In this document: positions 50,315 through 57,307 of the stretch, piece by piece
Numbering within the stretch: position 1 is the stretch's first letter
How the letters are laid out: each line of letters opens with the position of its first letter
DNA from: Amaricoccus solimangrovi
GTDB taxonomy: Bacteria > Pseudomonadota > Alphaproteobacteria > Rhodobacterales > Rhodobacteraceae
Assembly (NCBI RefSeq): GCF_006385685.1
Contig: NZ_VFRP01000017.1
Coordinates: forward strand, 30,990-94,989
Direction of reading: 5' to 3'
Length of the DNA: 64,000 nucleotides
Made by a program: the position numbers and the translations under genes
The notes under the pieces: model-generated
Database searches by the model: none
What the model saw: the letters and a program-made list of their open reading frames with translations, nothing else
What the model was told of the DNA's origin: nothing

Positions 50315-52483
50315 TCAGATGATGAACATGTCCTTGTAGCTGAGCGCCAGCCCCGCGCCGAGGCGCGCGATCTCGACCGCCTCGCCGGCGCCCGACCCGT
50401 CGGGGTCGTAGCTGAGAAGCCCGGACTCGGTGTCGTAGATCACGTAGTCGTTGCCATCGTCGGGCGCGCCGGTCTCGAAATAGGAAGAGGAAAGCGCCCT
50501 GGGGTTCGCGAGCGTTCCGGAGCCCAGTTTCGCGAAGGCCGCGTGATCGAGATAGATGCGATCCTCGCGCGTGACGAAATCCGCGATCGTGTCGAGGCCG
50601 CCCGCGCCGTCGAGGAGGAAGGCGTCCTTGCCGGGGCCGCCCGACAGGGTGTCGGTACCCGCCTTCCCCAAGAGCAGGTCGTCGCCGGCCAGTCCGCGCA
50701 GGAAATCCGCCGCGCCGGTTCCGGTCAGCGTGTCGGCGCCCGCGCTCCCCTCGCGCATCGGCGTGGCGCTCTCCCATTCGAGACGGAGCACCGGAGCCGC
50801 CGCCGGATCGCCATCGTGGGAAACCGCGACCCGCTCGCCGGTTCCGCTGATCGTGAGCGCCAGCGCGTTTCCGGGCGCCCACCCTGCCCGATCGACGATT
50901 TCCTGGACGATGGCGGAAATGTCGGGAGATTTCTGCGCCGCGCCGCTCGCCCCCACGCTCGGCCAGTCGGCGGGCTTCCAGCCGGTGGAGGTGTCGGTGA
51001 GCGGACGGGACGACAGATCCTGGGCCGCGGTGGTGAATTTCGGGGCCGTGTCGGCGTCCACGCCCCGGATCACCAGGTTCGACGCGCCCGCGCCGCTCTC
51101 GTCGACGGTGAAGCGGAGATAGGCCCGGGTGATGACCGCGTCCTCCGGGATGTCGAGCCCGCCGAAGCGGATCCCGACGACCTGCGCCTTCGATCCGTCC
51201 TGCCCGAGTTCGAGGTCGCCGCTGCCGAGCGAGACGGATCCGGAGGGAGATTCCTCGGCGTCGTCGGCATCCGTCGCGATCCGCGCCTGGGTGACATGGG
51301 CCGTTGTCGTCTCGCCTGCGACCACGGCGATCGCGAAGTCCCTGGTCGCCACGCTTCCGTCGGTCGAGGTCGCGGTCACCTTGAGCCGGATCGTCGGCTC
51401 GAGCGCGGCGTCGAGTGTTCCCTGGCCGGAGCGGGTGATCCGTCCCCCGGTGTCGATGGCGAAACGGGCGTCGTTCAGCGCATAGCGCACGCTGTCCCCC
51501 GCGTCGGGATCGGCGGCGGTGGCGGTGACGCCGACGCTCGTCCCCGCCGCCGCCGCCGCCTCGATCCGGTCGGGCCGGCTGTCGGAATCCGCCTCGGCCG
51601 CGAAGGCGACCGGCGAGTCGCCGCCCGCCGTTCCGTCGTCGCCGTCATGCGCCGCGATCCACGCGTCCTTCTTCCCGGCCCAGAAGTCGCGCGCCCGCTG
51701 CCCCTGCAGGATCGTCCAGCCCGCGCCCGGCCGCGGGTAGTCGCTCGGCAGCGGATCGTCGGACAGGTTCAGGAAATAGTTGCCGGAGGATTCGACGGTC
51801 TTCTCCCAGGCCTTGGCGAGCCGCTCCTGCCCCGCGTGATCGACGTCCTCGATGGCGATGACGGAATCGTGGATGCGCAGATGGGGCGTGATGTCCGGCG
51901 TCCCCTTGTCGAGCTTGAACGGCGAGCCATGCGTGATCTCGCCCTTGTAGAGGAACGACTTGCTGCGCAGCAGGACGCCGTCGAGGGTGACCGTGTTGTC
52001 CGATCCGTCCACGTCGCCATCGCCGAGGCTGATGCCGGAAAACACCCCGTCGAAGAGGCTGTCGGCGATCGTGCCCGAGAGCGCGTCGTCGTTCTCGACC
52101 GCGTCGTCGCGCGAGTCGCTGACCCGGACGTCGGTGATCGTGAAACCGTCGGAGGCGCCCACCACCCGGATTCCATCCCAGGGTCGTGAGATCCGCCATC
52201 CGTCGATGACGACCCCCGGCGTGTCCTGGACCCGGACACCGGCGGAGTTCACGTAAGTCACCGTCCAGTCCGTATCCAGCGGAACCTCGCCCAGGATCGC
52301 GCCGCCATGGATGACGAGCCCGGACCGGCCCCCGGCCACCCGGAAGGGATAGAGGTTGAGCGTCTCGCCGATGTTGGCCTCGATCCAGCTCGCCTGCGTC
52401 GCATCGATCACGTCCACCGTGTCGCTGCCCTTGGGAAGCGACCAGGCGGAGTAGCCGTAATCGCCGGTGAGTTTGAGCATCAT
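50315..52483 (-). CDS. RTX-secreted beta-helix protein with cadherin-like and DNRLRE-like domains
   Basis: A 722-residue protein. Residues 1-280 form a beta-helix homologous to the Sec-exported protein at 34661, with the shared block RDDAVEND (125-132) and LFDGVFSGIS (143-152). Residues 295-385 look cadherin-like (SVRYALNDARFAIDTGGRI). Residues 390-560 are a DNRLRE-like sandwich. RTX repeats GADTLTGTGAADFLRGLAGD and DTLSGGPGKDAFLLDGAGG are near 580-630, then a C-terminal secretion region. There is no Sec signal, so type I secretion is expected, though no T1SS genes are in the window. The ATG at 52483 is followed by a second ATG; upstream open frame is spurious. Likely a matrix-modifying enzyme or adhesin. 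Confidence 0.75.
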   Translation of the reverse strand: MMLKLTGDYGYSAWSLPKGSDTVDVIDATQASWIEANIGETLNLYPFRVAGGRSGLVIHGGAILGEVPLDTDWTVTYVNSAGVRVQDTPGVVIDGWRISRPWDGIRVVGASDGFTITDVRVSDSRDDAVENDDALSGTIADSLFDGVFSGISLGDGDVDGSDNTVTLDGVLLRSKSFLYKGEITHGSPFKLDKGTPDITPHLRIHDSVIAIEDVDHAGQERLAKAWEKTVESSGNYFLNLSDDPLPSDYPRPGAGWTILQGQRARDFWAGKKDAWIAAHDGDDGTAGGDSPVAFAAEADSDSRPDRIEAAAAAGTSVGVTATAADPDAGDSVRYALNDARFAIDTGGRITRSGQGTLDAALEPTIRLKVTATSTDGSVATRDFAIAVVAGETTTAHVTQARIATDADDAEESPSGSVSLGSGDLELGQDGSKAQVVGIRFGGLDIPEDAVITRAYLRFTVDESGAGASNLVIRGVDADTAPKFTTAAQDLSSRPLTDTSTGWKPADWPSVGASGAAQKSPDISAIVQEIVDRAGWAPGNALALTISGTGERVAVSHDGDPAAAPVLRLEWESATPMREGSAGADTLTGTGAADFLRGLAGDDLLLGKAGTDTLSGGPGKDAFLLDGAGGLDTIADFVTREDRIYLDHAAFAKLGSGTLANPRALSSSYFETGAPDDGNDYVIYDTESGLLSYDPDGSGAGEAVEIARLGAGLALSYKDMFII

Positions 52484-52728
52484 TCCTGGAAATTCCCGAT
52501 CCCGCCGCCCTCCGCCGATCAGGCGGTCGCGGCCTGCGAAGTGGTTGAAGTGCCGGGACAGGATCCCGGGGCGCCGGGCGAACCGGTCCGAAGGGAAGGT
52601 ATTACACGCCTTGCGAGCAGTTCGAGTCCTGTTCGCGACGAAGGGGCGGACCGGCGGATTGAGGCCGGTCGGGGTCTCGCCGGCCCGGCGTGACCGGCCT
52701 GGCGAAGGGCGGACACGCCGGGGAACTT

Positions 52729-53802
52729 CTAGCGTGCGAAGACGCTCCGGATCTCGCGCCAGCGGCTGGCGTAGAAGCCGCGTTCGGCGAACCGGCCCGG
52801 GAAGCGCCGCCGCACCGAGGGGCGATGGCGGAGCGAGGCGGCGTGTTCGACCGCGTAGGCGAGCGCCCGGCCCGGATCTCTCGCCCGGGGGTGGTCCCGC
52901 AGCCAGAGGGCGCGGCGCGCGAGAAATCGCGCGAAGCTCCCGACGGGAACCGGATCGGTGCCCGCCGTCAGCTCGCAGAGGCGCAGGAAGGCGTCGAAGG
53001 AGAGGCCGGCCTTCCCGGCCCCGGACCGGGCTTCCGCGACGACGCCCGGACCGTGGTACCGCGCGATCAGCGCGAATTCGACCACTTCGGAGAGCAGGAC
53101 GCCGCCGCTCAGCAAGCGCCGATGGTTCACCTGACCATGCAGCACGAGATGCAGGAGCGCGTCCGCGGGCGCCGGCAGGCGCGCGCTTCGACCTCCGATG
53201 ACGACCGGAGAGGAGCGCTCGAAGAGCCGGGGCGTGGGCAGCAGGGGCTGGTGCCATGGTTGCGCCACGCGGTGCAGCTCGATCGCGGCGGGCGCGCCCT
53301 CGCGCCACAGCGCGGGCAGATGATGATGCTCCTCCGCCAGCTGAGGCCCTTCCGCCAGAGGCGCGTAGCCCGCCGCTTCGAGCGCCGCCGCCGCCTCGTC
53401 GATCCGGGAGGCGGGCACCAGGAGGTCGAGATCCTGCATGAAGCGTCCGGCCGGGCCGAGCAGGCCGTCGGCGAGGCGCCCCGCGCCCTTGAGCAGGAGC
53501 GGTTCGATCCCCGCGGCGTCGAGCAGCGCGAGCACCTCGGCGAGCTCTTCGCGCAAGGCTTCGTTGCGCGTCCCGTTCGCCTCGGCGGCGAAGCGGAAAC
53601 CATCGGCGAGCGCCTCCGGCAGCAGCGGCGCGATCGCCGGATCCTCGGTGAGCCGGCCGAGGAAGGGCGCGACGCGGTGCTCGAAGGCAAGCGGAACCAG
53701 CAGGGCGGGATCGAGCCGCGCGGCGCGGAGCGCCCCCGCCGGATCGGGCTCGGTCCCGAGCGCGACGCGGATCAGCAGGCAGAGTTCCGCGAAGGGAGTC
53801 AT
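52729..53802 (-). CDS. Nucleotidyltransferase (NTP_transf_5 type), module B
   Basis: A 357-residue member of the same nucleotidyltransferase family as the protein at 42020: IEPLLLKGAGRLADGLLG leads to FMQDLDLLVPASRI with the D-L-D metal site, then EHHHLPALWREG and a helical C-terminal half. Its start (ATG at 53802) overlaps the stop of the HprK-like gene as ATGA, so the two are coupled. The larger frame to 54840 is out of register with the kinase gene and discarded. The substrate is unknown. Confidence 0.78.
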   Translation of the reverse strand: MTPFAELCLLIRVALGTEPDPAGALRAARLDPALLVPLAFEHRVAPFLGRLTEDPAIAPLLPEALADGFRFAAEANGTRNEALREELAEVLALLDAAGIEPLLLKGAGRLADGLLGPAGRFMQDLDLLVPASRIDEAAAALEAAGYAPLAEGPQLAEEHHHLPALWREGAPAAIELHRVAQPWHQPLLPTPRLFERSSPVVIGGRSARLPAPADALLHLVLHGQVNHRRLLSGGVLLSEVVEFALIARYHGPGVVAEARSGAGKAGLSFDAFLRLCELTAGTDPVPVGSFARFLARRALWLRDHPRARDPGRALAYAVEHAASLRHRPSVRRRFPGRFAERGFYASRWREIRSVFAR

Positions 53803-54860
53803 GACGCCGCCGCGGGAGCCGAGGCGGCGAGCTGCCAGGCGAAGGATACCGCCGCGTCGTGATCGGAATAGACGAGACGCCAGGCGGGAAGGACCCTCAC
53901 CCATTCGAGCAGTTCCGCGACATGCCGGTCCGACCCCGGCGGCAGCATCCCACTCTCCGCGAGCAGCGCCAGCGTCTCCCGGGGCGCCAGGCGTTCGGCG
54001 CGGTACTGCGTCCCCGGCGTCCAGGTCGGAAAGAGAAGAGCTGCCACCGGAAAGCCCCGGTCGCGCGCCAGCCGGGGCGCGGGATAGTAGCGGATCGCGC
54101 GCGCGCCGAAGCCCGCGGGTGTCGTCCGGGCAAGGAAATCGTCGAACAGCGCCGAGAACACCGGCCAGCTGCCCTCCTTCACCCCCATGGCAAGGGGACA
54201 GGGCCAGGCGAACCGGGTTCCGGCCTCGATCGCGGTCGCATCGTCGGAGACGAGCCACGCGCCCCGGGCGAGGAGCGCGCCAGAAAGCGTCGTCTTGCCC
54301 GATCCCGAGACGCCGGCGATCGCGACCGCTCCCCCGCCCGGCACGGCCACGGTCGCGGCGTGCAGCGTTCCGAGCCATTCCCGCCCGGGATTGAGCGACC
54401 GGGCGAGCTGGCGCACCAGCAGCCACCAGCCGATGCCCTCCCCCTCCTGAACGATCCGTCCGTCGAGCGCGACGAGCGAACGTTCGCCGAGGGTGAGGAG
54501 ATCGATCACCGGCCCGCCGTCGGGCGCGCCCTCCACCGTCAGCGGCGCGAGCATCCGGGCCAGCACCCCGGCCAGCCGCGCGTTCCAGACCCGGACGCGC
54601 GGCGTGGCGCCGTTGCCGGACAAGACGAGATCGAGGAAGGGCGCCTGTCCGGTGGGGGGTATCCAGGCCTGGCCGATCCGCTCCACGCGCGGCGTGTCGG
54701 CCTCCGGAGCCTCGGCGAGAAGTGCGACGAGATCCGCGCCGCTCAGTCCGGAGGCGGCCGCCGCGATCTCCTCCCGCAGGAACCAGATCCGGCCGCTTTC
54801 GCCGTCGTGAACGACCAGGCCGCGATCGAAGTCGAAACACCGCGCGGCCCGGGAAGACAT
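53799..54860 (-). CDS. HPr kinase-like protein (HprK-related), module B
   Basis: A 353-residue protein. Residues 165-212 are HprK-like: TLHAATVAVPGGGAVAIAGV leads into the P-loop GVSGSGKTTLSGALL (183-197), then AWLVSDDATAI (201-211) with the paired Asp. The N-terminal 120 residues are not clearly PqqD-like but occupy the same place as the PqqD part of module A. The ATG at 54860 with AGGGA 7 bases ahead is preferred over a TTG at 54866. It lies between a small RR-leader peptide gene and the nucleotidyltransferase gene, on the same strand. A role in phosphorylating a peptide or carrier is inferred from HprK relatives in lasso-peptide-type clusters. Confidence 0.75.
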   Translation of the reverse strand: MSSRAARCFDFDRGLVVHDGESGRIWFLREEIAAAASGLSGADLVALLAEAPEADTPRVERIGQAWIPPTGQAPFLDLVLSGNGATPRVRVWNARLAGVLARMLAPLTVEGAPDGGPVIDLLTLGERSLVALDGRIVQEGEGIGWWLLVRQLARSLNPGREWLGTLHAATVAVPGGGAVAIAGVSGSGKTTLSGALLARGAWLVSDDATAIEAGTRFAWPCPLAMGVKEGSWPVFSALFDDFLARTTPAGFGARAIRYYPAPRLARDRGFPVAALLFPTWTPGTQYRAERLAPRETLALLAESGMLPPGSDRHVAELLEWVRVLPAWRLVYSDHDAAVSFAWQLAASAPAAAS

Positions 54861-54894
54861 GTTCAAGTCCCTGGTTCCGGATTAGGCTTGAGTG

Positions 54895-55080
54895 TCAACC
54901 GAATTCGCCCGAGGCATCGGCCCGCGCCTTGCGCGGGTCGAAGAGCAGCGCGGCCATGGGCGCGGCCGCGGTCACCGCGGTGACCTTGAGCATCCGCTTC
55001 ACCACCTCGCGGCGGGCCTGGATCTCGGCCTCCTCGGTGGTCTCCACGGCACCGTGGTTGTTTTCCGGCTGATGGGTCAT
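54895..55080 (-). CDS. Small Tat-leader-like peptide preceding module B
   Basis: A 61-residue protein. A polar acidic start (THQPENNHGAVETTEEAEIQ) is followed by ARREVVKRMLKVTAVTAAAP, a twin-arginine-type leader with a short hydrophobic core. The tail DPRKARADASGEFG has one Ser. It is 34 bases upstream of the HprK-like gene and 57 bases after the RTX gene, on the same strand. The position suggests either a precursor peptide or a small exported partner of the kinase. It resembles the leader of the protein at 41555, which accompanies the other copy of the module. No family is recognised. Confidence 0.55.
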   Translation of the reverse strand: MTHQPENNHGAVETTEEAEIQARREVVKRMLKVTAVTAAAPMAALLFDPRKARADASGEFG

Positions 55081-55137
55081 GTCATGATCCTCACAATTGA
55101 CAGGTACTGACTGGGAAAAGCGCTTCGGCGGGTAGGG

Positions 55138-56694
55138 TCACGCGAAGATGAAATCGCTGGCGGTCAACGGATTCCCGAGAGCGCCTCCGGACAGAACATC
55201 CGGACCCTGCACCAGGATCGTGTCGCCGCCTCCGAGATCGATCGTGGCATCCCCGTTCGAATAGGTGATGCTGAGCCCGTTCATGCCGGTGATGCCATAG
55301 GCGCTGACGTCGATCGTGTCGGGCTGGAGATTCAGGAGGGCGTGCTTGTGGAAGTCGGCGATCGTATCCGCGCCGCTGCCCGGGGCGAAGACGAAGGTAT
55401 CGCTACCGCCCGCGAGGCCGAGCAGGTTGAGCGCCACCGGATAATCGCCCCACAGGACATCGTTTCCGGCGCCGCCCGTGATCGTGTCGGAACCCGCGCC
55501 GAGGCCGGTGATCGCCGAGTTCGAGGTATCGCCGTAAATGGTGTCGTTTCCGGCGCCGCCCGAGATCTCGTCATCGCCGAAGGACAGAAGATTGGCGGCG
55601 GTGAGCCCCAGGGTCGAGCGATAGTCGCCGACGAGGATGTCCGCGCCATCGCCGCCCTCGATCATGTCGTCGCCGAAGTTCAGCGTGGTGATCAGAGTCC
55701 CGAGGTCGCCGGTATAGTCGCCGACGATGACGTCGGCTCCGCCGTCGCCATAGAGGGCGTCGTCGCCGCCGGCGAGGGCGCTGGGGAGGTTGCCGGCGCT
55801 GTCCCCGACGAGCGTATCCGCGCCGGCTCCGCCATGCAGCTCGTCGGCGACGAAGGAGAGGATATTGAGGCTCAGGCCCAGGCCCACACCGCTCGCTCCC
55901 GGGTCACCATAGATCGTGTCGTCGCCGTCGCCCCCATAGATCGTGTCCGAGCCGAAGCTCAGCGCGTTGGCGCTGATGCTGATCGCCCCGAGCACACGGA
56001 TGTCGCCATAGAGGATGTCATTGCCCGCGTCGCCCTGGATCAGGTCGTCGCCGAAGCTGAGGGCGCTGACGCTTACCGATACAAACGACGAATTGTCATA
56101 ATCGCCGTAGATCACGTCGTTGTCATTGCCGCCATGGAGCGTGTCGGAGCCCAGGGCGAAGGCGCCGATCGAGACGTTCGCGAGCGCGAGGGACCCGAAG
56201 TCGCCATAGATCTCGTCGTTTCCGTCGCCGCCGTGGATCATGTCGTCGAAGCCTGAGCGGAACAGGTCGATCGAGATGAGGGCGCTGTTGACGGTATCGC
56301 CGTAGACCGTGTCGTTGCCGTAACCGGTCCAGAGCGTATCATTGCCCGAGTCCCCGATGGCGGTCACGCTCTGGGTATAGTTGGGAACGCCCCGGCTCGG
56401 ATTGACCGTCAGATCGAGCAGATCGTTCCCGCCGGCGAGATTGATCTCCGTGAACGTATTGGCGAAACGCTGGAACGATCCGTCGAAACTGTTTCCCTGT
56501 CCCCCGAGGGACAGATCGTAGATCATCGCCTCGTTCTGGCCATCGCCGGACAGGAGATGCGTTCCGTCGTCCAGAAGAGTGGGAAGATTGTTCCCGCGCG
56601 AGCGCATGCCGGCGAGATTCGCGGTTATCGATTCATCCCAGCGGTTGATCGCGGTGCCGGATCTGAAAGTTCCATTGGATGAGAACGCTACCAT
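55138..56694 (-). CDS. RTX calcium-binding repeat protein (adhesin-like)
   Basis: A 518-residue protein composed largely of hemolysin-type GGxGxDxxx repeats from about residue 115 to 440 (for example GGDGNDEIYGD, GGAGADTLVGD, GGDGADILVGD, GGAGNDTIYGD). The repeat units are spaced irregularly, many separated by hydrophobic stretches with SALSFG and NLLSFG. It ends with a DTILVQGP segment and SDFIFA, in line with type I secretion. The ATG at 56694 has GGGGG 8 bases ahead; an ATG at 56742 has none. It stands upstream of the small peptide and HprK-like genes on the same strand, possibly in one transcript. Likely a Ca2+-dependent matrix protein. Confidence 0.8.
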   Translation of the reverse strand: MVAFSSNGTFRSGTAINRWDESITANLAGMRSRGNNLPTLLDDGTHLLSGDGQNEAMIYDLSLGGQGNSFDGSFQRFANTFTEINLAGGNDLLDLTVNPSRGVPNYTQSVTAIGDSGNDTLWTGYGNDTVYGDTVNSALISIDLFRSGFDDMIHGGDGNDEIYGDFGSLALANVSIGAFALGSDTLHGGNDNDVIYGDYDNSSFVSVSVSALSFGDDLIQGDAGNDILYGDIRVLGAISISANALSFGSDTIYGGDGDDTIYGDPGASGVGLGLSLNILSFVADELHGGAGADTLVGDSAGNLPSALAGGDDALYGDGGADVIVGDYTGDLGTLITTLNFGDDMIEGGDGADILVGDYRSTLGLTAANLLSFGDDEISGGAGNDTIYGDTSNSAITGLGAGSDTITGGAGNDVLWGDYPVALNLLGLAGGSDTFVFAPGSGADTIADFHKHALLNLQPDTIDVSAYGITGMNGLSITYSNGDATIDLGGGDTILVQGPDVLSGGALGNPLTASDFIFA

Positions 56695-56994
56695 TACACA
56701 AACCCCCGAGTTCAAAGCGCCTGAACTGATCTGTTGATCCATAGGAGATTTTTCGCCGAGAGGGCAACATATTTTACACGTTTTACGGTAAGATTTTTTA
56801 ATACAACCTGTAATTAAAGTTGACTTACAAGTATAAACCTTAGGTTGTGTATTATGTCGACTCTACATTTTCACCACCAACTTAGGAAGTCTGTCTATGT
56901 GTCTCGGAAGAACCCTTGCGTGGAGCTATGGGGACTCCGACATAGCTTCCAGCGGAAGCTTATGTTTCGCGTGATGCTTGACCGCCGGGAAAAT
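56695..56994. promoter_or_regulatory. AT-rich upstream region of the RTX gene
   Basis: The part 56743-56850 is AT-rich and contains TTAA-N7-TTAC (56814-56828), one base off the CtrA consensus, about 120-135 bases before the RTX start. The part 56850-56990 is mixed, with a hairpin AGCTTCC/GGAAGCT (56944-56950, 56954-56960). No gene was recognised. Confidence 0.4.
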
Positions 56995-57014
56995 GGCTCC
57001 GCCGGCGCGGAGCC
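56995..57014 (-). terminator. Hairpin after the dehydratase gene and pseudogene
   Basis: GGCTCCGC (56995-57002) and GCGGAGCC (57007-57014) form a perfect 8-bp stem with a CGGC loop. On the minus strand it is followed by ATTTTCCC, so it resembles an intrinsic terminator for the IlvD-family transcript. Confidence 0.65.
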
Positions 57015-57039
57015 TCCCCCACGCGATGGAGACGGGCAA

Positions 57040-57307
57040 GAAGGCCGAGAATCCGCAACTTTCGGTTTTCCCTCGCGACCAGCGCCGCCACCTCCCGCGC
57101 CATGACGCGAGGTCTCCTCGGTCGTGAGCGCGTAGGACGCACCGGTGTTGCCGTTGGCCACCGGCAGGTAGGCGCCGGCGCCGAGCGAGCGCGGTCGATG
57201 AACGACGCGGGCCTCGGCGGGGAGACCTCGCCGCTCCCCGCCATGCGGCGTGACCGGAATGCCCGAGATGCCGGCCGGCGCGGCGCCGAGATCGAAAGCC
57301 TCTCGCC
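57040..57307 (-). pseudogene. Broken 5' part of a DapA-family dehydratase/aldolase gene
   Basis: Directly after the IlvD-family stop, the minus strand encodes pieces of a DapA-family N-terminus in two alternating frames: EAFDLGAAPAGISGIPVTPH, then SGEVSPPRPASFIDRARS in a second frame, then LGAGAYLPVANGNTGASYAL back in the first, then VMAREVAALVARENRK in the second. The NGNTG--YAL-TEE block is typical of DHDPS-like keto-acid dehydratases. No start codon opens the first frame, and no C-terminal part is present. L-arabinonate and related pathways use a DapA-type 2-keto-3-deoxy-pentonate dehydratase right after an IlvD-type dehydratase, so this is probably its degraded remnant. Confidence 0.68.

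Noticed and set aside
52484..53308. Extension of the RTX beta-helix frame to 53308 (997 aa)
   Set aside because: The extra part overlaps the nucleotidyltransferase gene in another register, is Arg/Pro/Ala-rich like a shadow frame, and the true start (52483) lies at the beginning of the beta-helix.
53803..54840. Extension of the module B nucleotidyltransferase frame to 54840
   Set aside because: It overlaps the HprK-like gene in a different frame; the ATGA overlap at 53799-53802 marks the real start.
55138..56694. CRISPR-like or tandem DNA repeat array
   Set aside because: The repetitive pattern is the protein-level RTX repeat; the DNA units vary in length and sequence.
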